From positions 19,937,406 through 20,001,405 of the forward strand of contig OZ020514.1 in NCBI GenBank assembly GCA_963971425.1: a DNA stretch of 64,000 bases, given 5' to 3'. The position numbers and the translations under genes are program-made. Of this stretch, positions 10,348 through 20,100 are shown in pieces. This stretch comes from Bryoerythrophyllum caledonicum. Its lineage: Eukaryota > Streptophyta > Bryopsida > Pottiales > Pottiaceae. The first letter of the stretch is position 1, and each line of letters opens with the position of its first letter. Under the pieces are notes generated by a model. That model was not told the origin of the DNA, did not search any database, and saw only the letters and a list, made by a program, of their open reading frames with translations.

Positions 10348-11615
10348 TGGAGTTGATCCATTAGTCTTCCATTAAAAGCAATTGGTCTAAATGTTTCTAA
10401 GAAGGTGTTTCGTAGACCTATCCAATTGGCAAAAGTTCCTGTATCTTGTCGGTTAAACCAATCATGGGCTGCACCTTGAAGAGTACCAGGGAAAATAGCC
10501 AACCAATGGGATTCATGTCTGGCATTATTTGCATTACATGCAGTTAAAAACTCCTTAATATGCCTATCGGGATCTAAACTCGGTTGTTCATAAAATATAG
10601 GGAAAGAAATTGTGGAATAAGGTCTATCGATAGGGTGGCCTGGTGCCATCACTACAGGAAGAACATTAGCTGGTACTTTAGCCATGTTTGGTATATCACT
10701 TTTGTTGTCTTCCCAATGGGCTTTAACTTTTGATGCAGGGAATGGTAATGGTGACCTGGTATCCAATGGGAAATTTGTAGATTTAAATACAAAAGGGCTA
10801 TTAGTTTCAAAATTTAGATATTGATCTGCAAAATTGTTTTCTACGGAAGAAGTAGCACTTTCGGGTGAACTCGGTATACTTCGTAATGAAGATGAACCCG
10901 ATGACCTTGGGTGACTTATACTATAACCCAAAGCTGACTTTAAATCATTTGGATCAACTGCTGATTTATAGTTAATTGAGCTAGACAAAGAATTATTGTC
11001 ACAAGAATGCCATGACATCAGTGGTGCACGTATCAAAGACTCTAAGGCACCATATACTATTGAATAAGCAAGTCCCTCAGCCCGGTCTATAGCCTGATCT
11101 CCCTCTTCTCTATTGGTGATTACTTTGCCATGCTCATTCAATTGATATGAGCCTGAAGATACATGAACTAATTGGTTTTCTAAATTAATTATATGTTCAG
11201 GTTCACTTAACAATGGTGAAGACACAACTTCTCTACCCTGATTGTTAGTCAATCCAATTTGCTCAGAGAACCAATTGGATGATTCCCCAATCACATCATT
11301 TGGAATAGAAGGAGGCATGTCAATAACAGACTCGAAATTATTTTCCAAATTGATTATCAACCCAGTTGTATCTCAATTGTGGGTCCTTAAAGCTTGGTGT
11401 TCACTGAGGTAAGGGTTGCTACCAAATTGGTCATAATAATTGGGCCTATTTTCTGGTGGAAATATTGGCTCAGAACCCGATTGGTTATTTGCCTTTTTCC
11501 TTCGGATTTCTATTTCCAATTGGGCTTTTACCCTTCTCTCGTATCTGATTGACCTAGGAGTTGGTTGACTATGCTTTTCGACATTAGTATTTGGACTTCC
11601 CGTGTCTGACATCAA
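10348..11615 (-). pseudogene. Gypsy retroelement 1, gag N-terminal part
   Basis: Minus-strand frame from MSDTGSPNTNVEKHSQ at about 11615-11612 to the MULE junction. One in-frame TGA (11375-11373) follows ALRTHN. The C-terminal half has the retrotransposon gag core with PDRHIKEFLTACNANN and AAHDWFNRQD. The order on the minus strand is LTR, primer binding site, gag, so the element reads leftward and its gag resumes at 392. Nonsense codons and the MULE insertion make it non-functional. The N-terminus resembles the probable gag start of the second gypsy element (MSRKYKETTE near 37954), so the two may be related. Confidence 0.78.
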
Positions 11616-11717
11616 ACATTCTCAACCACTTTAACCTGAATCCTTTCTTCCGATTTTCACCAATTTAAAGTCCAAAAGACACAGAGTTTGAAAAATCCCA
11701 AAACCAAATTAGTTACC

Positions 11718-11735
11718 TCCCCGGCAGAGGCGCCA
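11718..11735 (-). other. Primer binding site of gypsy retroelement 1
   Basis: On the minus strand the sequence is TGGCGCCTCTGCCGGGGA, two bases from the LTR edge. It closely matches the plant Ty3/gypsy site complementary to the 3' end of tRNA-Asp (from memory), and the same motif with one or two changes occurs in element 2. Confidence 0.8.
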
Positions 11736-11737
11736 AA

Positions 11738-12470
11738 TGTTGAAAAGTATTTTTAGTAACTATTGGAAAATCACTCAATAGTTAAGGTTCGTTCTCAGGG
11801 AGGTATTTAATTAGGTTTCTAACATAGGTGTCAACTCCAATTTTGGAATAGTCGAATTTTATATTCAATTTGGGTATTAAAATTCCACACATCACATCAA
11901 TGGAGAACTGCCTCACATCTTTTCATAATTCAACCATAGGCTAACCTCCTATTGGTTTCTGCTAATAATCTTGATTCAATTGGTCTTCTTGCTCATAATA
12001 TTCTCCCAACATCCAGCATACAGCAGCTTCCAAATTGACTGGTTCTCGCATCTCTTCAATTGGCTCAAACTTCAATAACCATTGATAATCTTCTTCTTGA
12101 AGCGCTGCTCCTATTGGTGTTCCACGGTTATTCTCCAACAAGATGAATATTTCTTCGCAAGCTCTTCTTTTTTCCTCTTTACTCACACTTCTTACAAGTC
12201 TCCCTAAATAGTGGGCTCTCCCATATTTCCTACTCAACAATTCCCACAATATTTCAATTAATTGCCTCTTGGTGAGCCTTATTCCAGGCATTACTTCCAA
12301 TCACTCGGCATGACTTCCCCATTGGTTTTGTTCTAAAAATTCCACAACGACAATCACATAACAATCTTCTCCTATTGGTTCACCAACCATCTCCAGAATC
12401 TCATCAATATCCAATGGTAAATTTGTCTTCACTGATTTACTCTCAATTGGTACAACTACTCAAAAGTACA
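11738..12470 (-). mobile_element. 5' LTR of gypsy retroelement 1 (outer end not defined)
   Basis: The inner edge is the TG at 11738-11739 (CA on the element strand). The outer edge cannot be placed because the partner LTR is outside the window; 12470 marks where the frequent ATTGG/CCAAT words stop. A minus-strand open frame at 12300-11962 (begins MEVMPGIRLTKRQL) lies inside; I do not recognise it and it may be fortuitous or an LTR-internal ORF. Confidence 0.5.
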
Positions 12471-12774
12471 ACACATTCTTCTAACAAATCAGCCCATGGG
12501 ACCTGGCATCACACATGCATCCATTCTCGCAAATAAACACCATAAATCAATAACTCCAATCAGTCAGGGTTGTCATACTGGACAGACGTCCGGTACGCTC
12601 GTCCGTCCGATTCACCTATCTGGTAGAGCTCTCGCCCGTCCGATACAGTCAATTGAGGGTTGACTTACTAGCTAGGTAAAGAACAGGCGACGTGGCAGCC
12701 GTGTTGGCACCTCATGGCTACCACGTAGGACAGAGTCATGTTTGAGTAGAAGCGGGGACTAATGCCAAGAGGGA

Positions 12775-12897
12775 GGTGGGCAGAGACGTCCCCGCCCCAC
12801 ACGGGCAGGGCGAAGACATCTCCGCCCCTGTCCCGTATGGGGCGGGGATGTCTCCGCCCCCCACACGGGCAGGGGCAGAGACGTCCCCGCCCAGATA
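12775..12897. repeat. GACGTC palindrome array, distal copy
   Basis: A short GC-rich tandem array of units of the form GGCGGRGACGTCYCCGCC alternating with CACACGGGCAGGG. Units are self-complementary around GACGTC. A minus-strand frame (13149-12736) crosses it, but its C-terminal half is just the translated repeat. Confidence 0.75.
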
Positions 12898-13364
12898 GCT
12901 CCTCGTCAACGCTCCTGTCATCCGACGGTTGTAAAACTCGATGGCAATCCCTCTACATTCAACCATGTATTCATGCGAGGGCATGTCCGGATTTGGTGAC
13001 TTCTTCCGCCTCTTCCCGCTCGATGACGACGGATTCAATGATCCCGAAGTCAACTTTGTGTTGGTGGACGGAAGAACCGTCTCATCAACATTATCCAAGT
13101 CCATAAATATTGGGCGCTTCTCCATCGACCTACTTCCTTCTCCCACCATATGTGATTGTCAACTCCCTACCGTGGTCGAAATTCCAAGTTGATGGTTTTA
13201 AAAATACCTGCAAAGAGTCTGGGTACAATAAATGGGCCAAGCCCAATCACCCACCAAACTCACTTTCAGGCCACAAAGCAAACTGACACGTGAGGCCTAG
13301 GGAGTGGACTTGGCAGAGAATAAAGACAAAATCTCCCCTATTTATATGGTATAGGGTTTTGTTT
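12898..13364. other. Spacer between the two palindrome arrays
   Basis: No gene that I can support. A minus-strand frame from 13149 opens MVGEGSRSMEKRPIFMDL and contains a basic SGKRRKKS stretch before running into the repeat. It could be the end of another decayed transposon gene. Confidence 0.3.
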
Positions 13365-13632
13365 GCGAAGACGCCTCCGCCCTACCTGGGCACGGCGGAG
13401 ACGTCTCCGTCCCTGCCCGGTAGGGGACGGAGACGTTGCCACCCCTGCCCGGGTAGGGAATGGACGTCTTTGCCCCTGCCCTGTTAGGGGCGGGGACGTC
13501 TCCGCCCTGCCCAGGTAGGGCGGGGATGTCTCCACCCCTGCGTGGGGTGGGGCGGGGACGTCCCCGCTCCATACGGGCAGGGGCGGAGACGTCCCCGCCC
13601 ATGCTGCTGAGACATCTCCGCCCCTGCCCGGG
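13365..13632. repeat. GACGTC palindrome array next to a promoter
   Basis: About eight imperfect units of 30-36 bp, each with a palindrome around ACGT such as GGCGGAGACGTCTCCGCC, separated by CCCTGCCCGGGTAGGG-like spacers. It ends about 30 bp before a TATA box and 190 bp before the start codon at 13820. GACGTC is a C-box-type core bound by plant bZIP factors, so an upstream activating role is possible but inferred. Confidence 0.75.
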
Positions 13633-13661
13633 GACGCTAGACCAGTGCTTCGTCTATCGGC

Positions 13662-13669
13662 TATATAAT
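13662..13669 (+). promoter_or_regulatory. TATA box candidate
   Basis: The sequence TATATAAT lies in GGCTATATAATATCG, just downstream of the palindrome array and about 150 bp before the first in-frame ATG of the RING-like gene. The spacing suits a plant core promoter. Confidence 0.55.
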
Positions 13670-13819
13670 ATCGTGCACACCCCTAATTGTCCCCGCCTCA
13701 CATACTCCCTCTTCATCCACCTCTTAATTGAGTTGGTTGTGGGCGTCGTGTGAGGACTTCATCCGTTCGCATCACATATATTATTCAGATTTTCCCCACC
13801 TATTGCCACGCCGATAAAA

Positions 13820-16087
13820 ATGAATAAAGAAGAACGAGACAAGAGTCAACTACGATCGGAAAACAAATCGCGGAAGAGGTTGCATGTGCTTCGGAATCCT
13901 GTTAAATTGGCTTTTAAAGGTTGGGAAGACGTTCCGGAGCCAAAGAGTTTCGAGGATTGCGCAAACTTCATCGAGTGGTGCCATATCGACAAGGCTTTTT
14001 TGGTGGAGCGACACAATTATCACCAACGCTTTCACAAGGCAAATTTATGGAAGTGCACCGACGAGGCGTTCAAAAATCGGTGCATTGAAGTATACCAGGT
14101 CTTGTACGACATCCCTTATATCAAATGCAATGAAGTATATCTCTTCTTTGCGCAAGGTGTCCACGCGGAGGTAAAGTTGGGCAAGAGGGTGGATTGGTCC
14201 ACCTTGAAAGCCATTGGAGATAGCATGAAAGTGCCTTCTCCGGCGAATGGATTGATTCCAATGGGGACACGGAGGAATCCAGAAGGCGGATTGGGCAAAT
14301 TGTTGGCAAAGATTGAATCGGTCGACACGTACGAGACCAATCCCTCAAACACGGATACAGACTCTGACGGATCCCACGTTCCAATCACAAAGAGCCAAAG
14401 GACACAAGCGCGCACCAAACGAAGGAGGGCAGAACAGATGGTTAACATAGTCGTTAACGATACCAATAATGAAGTTGTAGCTCAGGTACAATCCCCCGCG
14501 GTTGTTGATCGAACGTTAGAAGCCTCTACTAGTGTTAATTTTGCCAACACTATCCAAACCTTGCTCAATCAATTGGAAGGGAAGACGACAGAACTATTGT
14601 CATTGCGCGATGAGGTTCGCAAGTTGAGATTCGAAGTCAATGATAAAAACATTGTTATTGACCAGCAATGACGTGATATGGAGGAGCTCGGACTTGCCCT
14701 ACAAGCTAGTACAATGACCACAGAAGATCGGAATCGACGACGGGAGGAGGAAGGGCTTGTATACGTGTCAACCCAAGACGATTCACTGTCGTTTGATGAG
14801 GCCCCTACCAACACAGACAAAGCTATGGTCAATAAAGAAGAGGGTGCGGCGGGTGACGGCGGCAAAGAGCTAGCTAAAGCGCTTGAAGAGAATTCAAGAC
14901 TACAAAGTCGCTTGGATGTGTTGGTAGAACATTACTATCAATGGAAGTTGGCTTGCGTCTTCATGGTCGATTGATCCCGACAATTGGTGGCGGAATTCCA
15001 AAAAATCGACAACAACTATACCGAAAACAACCAGGAGAGGGTGTTTGGTTTGACGTCGTGGGCCCTTGTAGATGATCTTTTCAAGATGGATGAAATGGCG
15101 ATGGTGAAAACCGCTGGTGGGCAAACAACCATCGATTGGTCCCATTACAAATGGGATTTCAAAAAGGAGGTTTCATCCACCCTCGATCATCAGGGCAACC
15201 CCATGTTATTGTGGCCACAACCTTCGAGCTTCGTATCCGACGGTACGACTTGCTCAATTTATCTAAACCCATTTGGTCCAGAAGGTGTGATGCATCTAGG
15301 CACTTGTGAGTACTTGTACCATCCATTTTGCTTGATTAGCTTGATGGTTGTATGCCGGCGGTGCCCATTGTGCAAGGCCCCTTTTCAGGAGCGATTGTAC
15401 GAACTTTTTGGATTAGTTCCATACATGCCTCCACATTGGGAGTTCAATGTGACGAACGCTCCTGATCAATCACTTATGTGGAGAAAGGATTTGGTGTGGA
15501 GTTGGAAACTGAAGATGCACTCGTTGGATAAGATGCACCTCTCAAACGAGTGGGGTTGGGAAAGGGACCCGGAGCAGATTGTCCGGGTGTGCAAGAATTT
15601 GATCCCGTTAAAGGACAAATACGGTCAAGGAAAACGAAATTTCTTCTACCAATGCTTTAATGGCCATTGGGAGGAGAACGTGGAGCAATTTCGTTTCGGA
15701 CCTCATCCACGGCAATGGTTGTAGGCCGTTGATGGAGTTCGCATCACAGACGACAACGGGGATCGCATTTCTCACGACGTCCACCAACTGGACGCGCAAG
15801 AACTATGACAATTATCGGAATCAGAGTGGAAAGAAATTTTCCGAAATGACGAAATGGACTTCTTGCTCGATGTGCACAGTCCAGGGACATGGCAAGCGCT
15901 CGACCAGCTCATGCAATCCCAAATCCTAAGGGCCGTGTTGGATGAAGATGGACCAGCGAGGAGAACACGATCGGCATCTCGTAGACTTGTATTGGGTTTA
16001 GATGAAGATCTCCCTATGCACGTAGGGGCATACGACAACGAGGCAGGGGCGAGTGACACTACTAGTAGCCCGATGAATATTGACAAG
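13820..16087 (+). pseudogene. RING-like zinc-binding protein gene of a mobile family, four in-frame stops
   Basis: A single frame runs from ATG 13820 to about 16087 (some 756 codons), broken only by TGA 14669, TGA 14972, TAG 15722 and TGA 15804-15809. The N-terminal half is unrecognised (RNPVKLAFKGWEDVPEP). A basic stretch (RTQARTKRRRAEQ) and coiled-coil segments follow. About two thirds along is a RING-like cluster: TCSIY, LGTCEYLYHPFC and CRRCPLCKAPF, then RLYELFGL. The C-terminus is acidic and ends SPMNIDK before a possible donor site. RING-type domains often act as ubiquitin ligases, but the activity is unproven. Several stops fit a one-base change from CGA, CAG or TGG, as expected of methylated repeats. 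It is probably part of the same element as the following gene. Confidence 0.6.
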
Positions 16088-17162
16088 GTGTATTTTTTGT
16101 TTTTGCGGTACCAAGAGACAATTTTCTTACAATGCTTCATCTTTTAGCGTTTAATGTATTTTCCCATTTTCATATTACATTATGGATACTAAAAAAAAAT
16201 ATAAATAGCACTGTCTACATTCTACTTGATAATAGAGGTGTGAATTCGTGTGATTATGGATGTATTTAAGCCTCATAAGGATTTGTGCGTTTGTATAAAA
16301 AAAAATGGTGTGGACCAAGTTTTAAACCTCCAAACATTTTTAATCCCTAAAGGACCAAGGCATTTTTGCACCAAAAACACTTTAAAACTGCGAGGCTATA
16401 TTATAATGCCTAAGAATGGAGACAAAACCTTTTTATTTCTACATCTAACTGTAGGATCACAATAAATACTTCTTTGTTACTGTCCCTACAAAATTTCATA
16501 AATTTTAACCACACGGATTGAAAGGCTTGCATAGCTCCCATGCTATTCACTACTTGGTATCAAATTTTTGCACTAGATAAGGCCTAAATCCATTACTAAT
16601 GGTAGTTTAGGATGATGTTAGTTCCTTATACACCAATTGTTAGAGGTAGAAAAAGGGTGTACCTTATTCAAGTCAACTATGCTAGTAGTGGAAGCTAAAA
16701 AATGGGCAATTAACGTTTTAGTTTTTAGATACTTGATATGTTTTAGATTGGTGATTCAAACAGTCAATATGAAGGTCTACACCACATATTGTTGTGGAAA
16801 AAATCAAAAGTATAAAAAGTTAAAATCTCTAAGTTTTATGTGGCAAGACATTTTTGTTTTTGGTACCTTGCCCGTTATATTTTTGGCAATATGTGAAAAT
16901 CTTTGACTTGAGTTGAAGCGTTATTTTCCACTAAAGACAAGGAATTTTTTTTTTAATTTGGAAGGAAATAATTTTCTACATTCTTATGTTTGCTCCAAAA
17001 CTAATAGGGAGCTAATAAAGGTGTTCCTTATTCGAGAGCATGCCGTCAAAGTACAAAAGTTGTACTTTCCATTTCGCCTTCCTCCCTAGAACTAGGGAAA
17101 GACATAATCTGCATGTTATTTTAAGTGTTATTTTAAGTGCATTACTATCTATTTGGTCACAA

Positions 17163-17183
17163 TTTAGCTCGAGTCGAGCTAAA
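17163..17183. repeat. Palindrome copy 1 (TTAGCTCGAGTCGAGCTAA)
   Basis: Perfect ten-base arms around a single central G. The same core recurs at 17471-17493, 19132-19166, 41388-41412 and 41482-41502. Confidence 0.85.
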
Positions 17184-17470
17184 GATGAAGCATCAGCTAA
17201 AATACAGCCATGTTTATTGTCGTGTATCTCAACTCATGTCTACTTCTCGTGCAACTTCCTAAATCTTGCATGACCTTCAGTCCCGTTCCAACCACTTGAG
17301 AACCTTGAAGCGTGAGGTTTGTGAGTAATTGGATTGATTGGTAAGCTTTTCCGAGGTTTGGGAAGTTGCACGACAAGTAGACGCGAGTTGATTCATAGGA
17401 TCTAGGGAAGTTTTCCAAATGACTATATAATGTTGCAAAGTTATACTGACATACTTTGTATTTGAGTACA

Positions 17471-17493
17471 CTTTCGCTCGAGTCGAGCTAAAG
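17471..17493. repeat. Palindrome copy 2
   Basis: The core GCTCGAGTCGAGC with flanking CTTT and AAAG arms and one mismatch. Confidence 0.8.
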
Positions 17494-19041
17494 GGTAACC
17501 TCTCCAACTTATTTGGATTATCAATTTACAGATCTAATGCTTGTGCTCCGTTTCGTATGCGTGCAGAAATGAGAGGGACAAGATGGTGACTCAACTTCAG
17601 CACTTCTTCTAGAAAAAACCCGTCGACCTAGATGATGACGATGGAGACGACAACAACCTCTTGGATTGTTTGGAGCTCAAGGATCCAACAAAGACATTGA
17701 AGTGGACGCTTTTGTGGGCCCCCTAGAGAGATAATCTGGTGTTTGGTCAGATCTTTGTTGGGGATGTCTTAGAATCCCAACACATTGACTTCAATACCAA
17801 AATAACAGATGTAGTCCACAAAGATAATGAGCACTTTAAGTTGTCATGTGTGACAACCAATGAGTCCGTAGAGCCATATATGTTTACTATTGTAGTGAAC
17901 AATGTTGTTTCTCATTTCTCTCTTGAGGATTGTGTCGTGACACTAAGGGCGTCTAAATCCGATGAAGTAGTGGCTCGGATTGACCAGGAAATCTCACTAA
18001 AGAAATGGGAGACAAGTAGTGGTCAGCCGTTTAAAGCGAAGGTTGTAGCTAATAAACTCCGCGTCATACTATCCAGTATGAATACCTTTGCCGCTCTAGA
18101 GAAGGCAAAGATATTCGCGGATAGGCGCCTTTTATTGATTTCGATAGTGTCAGGGGCCAGGATCGGTAGCTAGGAGTTAAGCCAAACTTCGGTACCGGTT
18201 AAAACACCAGGCGTAGGAACAAGCAGAAGCACCCTGCGCAACACGCTGTTCGCTTCCCCCGTCAAGAAGCATTCTGCTGCCAAGAAGCCGGAGAGCTCAT
18301 CAAGGAAGTAGACGAAGCTCGTCTCAGAGGAGGAGTTGGCCAATTCAATAGCCTCTGCATTCTCAGAGCTCCCTCATGCATTCAGGTATGGAGAGACAGT
18401 CGACTACACCAACGTCGAAGATATTTACCAAAAATTTTGGACTGAGTGTCAGGGCTGCTTCTTCCTCGGAGACAGAGAGAAGAAGATCGAGCTCGACGTT
18501 ATGAGGCCATTTAATGCACCCCCGAAGTGGACGATCCGTGCATTTGAACCTAGGGGCATGGAGGAGTTGATGCATTATTACATTGAAATGCTCGACAAGT
18601 CGCAGAAGCAGACTCTCTACATCATGCCTAAGCTTGATGTTATGCCAACGCAGGCTGAGGACATTAGCGACTGTGACTTTTATATCATCAATGACCAGCA
18701 TAGCGTTGCAGCATCAAAGGCGATGATAAACAACAACGTCTCGGAGCAAATAAAGAAGCACTTCCCAACCTAGCAGTGTTTCATTGTCTGGACACAGGAT
18801 CCGGAGAAGCTGAGGAAGATTTCCACGTATTATAATCGCGTAAATCACTTGGTCCAATCCAAGTCAACCTAGGCAACCAATATCCTTGGCTCTCGGGCAA
18901 TGTGGATCCACGCTAGGAGACCAATGCGGAAGCACTCCAACGCGGGCATTTGTGGGTCTCACAGGTGAGGGCAAAGAACAGCTGTACAGTCTACAAATAA
19001 CAAGAAATTTGAGGTAAGAATTTCAAACCAAGCTCACACAT

Positions 19042-19061
19042 GTTAGCTCGAGTTGAGTTAA
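19042..19061. repeat. Palindrome copy 3 (degenerate)
   Basis: GTTAGCTCGAGTTGAGTTAA, in the intron of the QH-motif gene. Confidence 0.65.
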
Positions 19062-19131
19062 TGTGCAAGTATGCACCGTATATGTATAGTATTGTATTAT
19101 GATTCAAATCAATTACAATATATATTTTTAG

Positions 19132-19166
19132 ATTGCAAGTTAGCTCGAGTCGAGCTAACTTGCAAT
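19132..19166. repeat. Palindrome copy 4, longest (17-base arms)
   Basis: ATTGCAAGTTAGCTCGA is followed, after a central G, by its exact reverse complement. At 35 bases this is the longest perfect copy of the family. It lies in the same intron as copy 3. Confidence 0.88.
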
Positions 19167-19570
19167 TATCGAGTTCTACTTGATTTGATAATCTTCTACT
19201 CTAATGATAAACTTATTCAACCTTGTTTATGTTATGTGCAGCCATTTCTTAATGCGGTTTGTGAGCACTTTGCAATGATCGACATTGCAAAGAGCTAGGA
19301 AGAGCTCAAGAAAGCCAAAAAGGCAAAGGGGCTCTCGCTTACGAACGAGGTGAAGATCATCACCGTGTCGGAGGATTCCTTCAAGCTCTGGTCGAAGGTC
19401 ATCTCTTCAGCGGCGCACGGCGACCTCATTGATGCCAATTTGAAATCGACGCTGATGGCAAAGGTCAAGGACGCCAAGTCTTGGGTTCCGGAGAAGGATG
19501 GGATGTTGTCGCAAGAGTTCTTCAAGTTTCTCGGCAACATAACTAAGGCTGATCACTCGAAAGTGTGTTA

Positions 19571-20100
19571 GCACATACTCAATCAATTAGGGCCATCAAC
19601 CTCATATTCATTGAATTGAGACTTAACATAGTCTCAATTCATATAATTTCTAAAAATAGTTGTGACATCATATTCATTAAATTGAGATACAACATTGAAT
19701 TGAGACTCCATTCATAAAAAAAACGCATAAGCATACCTAATATATTGATGTATAATGCATCTTTTACAATACATATATTGCATTTAAACGTATTATTGGA
19801 CAATTAACAGTGGCAAAGAGGGCTAATTCCATTAACATTTCACTTAATTTTTGGAAAAGACAACTACAGTCTAGTGGTGGCAAAATAGGTTCAATCCAAA
19901 TACATTGTTCTAATCTATAAAAGAATAAAGTCCAAATATAGATAATAATTCTAATCCATTTACATTGTTCCAATCTATTAAAGAGTTAAGTCCAAACACA
20001 ATAACACCAAATATAATACATCATATTATTGAAATTTTGAAGAATTTAGACTAGTTAAAAGAGTCTAACGATATCTATGCTAGAAGCACTTAATTTCAAG
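19571..20100. other. AT-rich stretch without a recognisable gene
   Basis: Short near-repeats such as CATATTCATTGAATTGAGA and AATTGAGACTTAACA occur near 19600-19720, and CCAATCTATTAAAGA-like words near 19905-19990. Nothing codes convincingly. Confidence 0.5.

Larger units (their letters stand above)
16088..17566. other. AT-rich spacer or intron with two palindromes
   Basis: No coding region. It starts with a possible donor (AAG/GTGTATTT) and ends with a possible acceptor (GCGTGCAG at 17566), so it could be a long intron or the upstream region of the next gene. Two copies of the AGCTCGAGTCGAGCT palindrome occur at 17163-17183 and 17471-17493. Confidence 0.5.
17567..19570 (+). pseudogene. QH-motif (ParB/DGQHR-like) protein gene, N-terminal exons
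   Basis: One frame runs from about 17568 to 18960 with stops after QHFF (17610), WAP (17723), IGS (18171), SSRK and FPT. The readable protein has an acidic start (DLDDDDGDDNN), LKDPTKTLKWTLLW, and a region with RAFEPRGMEELMHYYIEML, YIIND-QHSVAAS, then CFIVWTQDPEKLRKI and YYNRVNH. A QH motif after a hydrophobic strand, followed by a helix, recalls ParB/sulfiredoxin-like and DGQHR (DndB-like) folds. An intron with two palindromes (about 18965-19242, acceptor TTATGTGCAG) leads to an exon at 19243-19560 (FLNAVCEHFAMIDIAKS, EDSFKLWSKVISSAAHGD). The gene then appears to stop at a possible donor near 19560 and may resume at 40861. Domain assignment is tentative. Confidence 0.5.

Noticed and set aside
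12736-13149. Minus-strand protein-coding gene of 137 residues
   Set aside because: More than a third is translated GACGTC repeat and there is no recognisable domain, start context or splice support.
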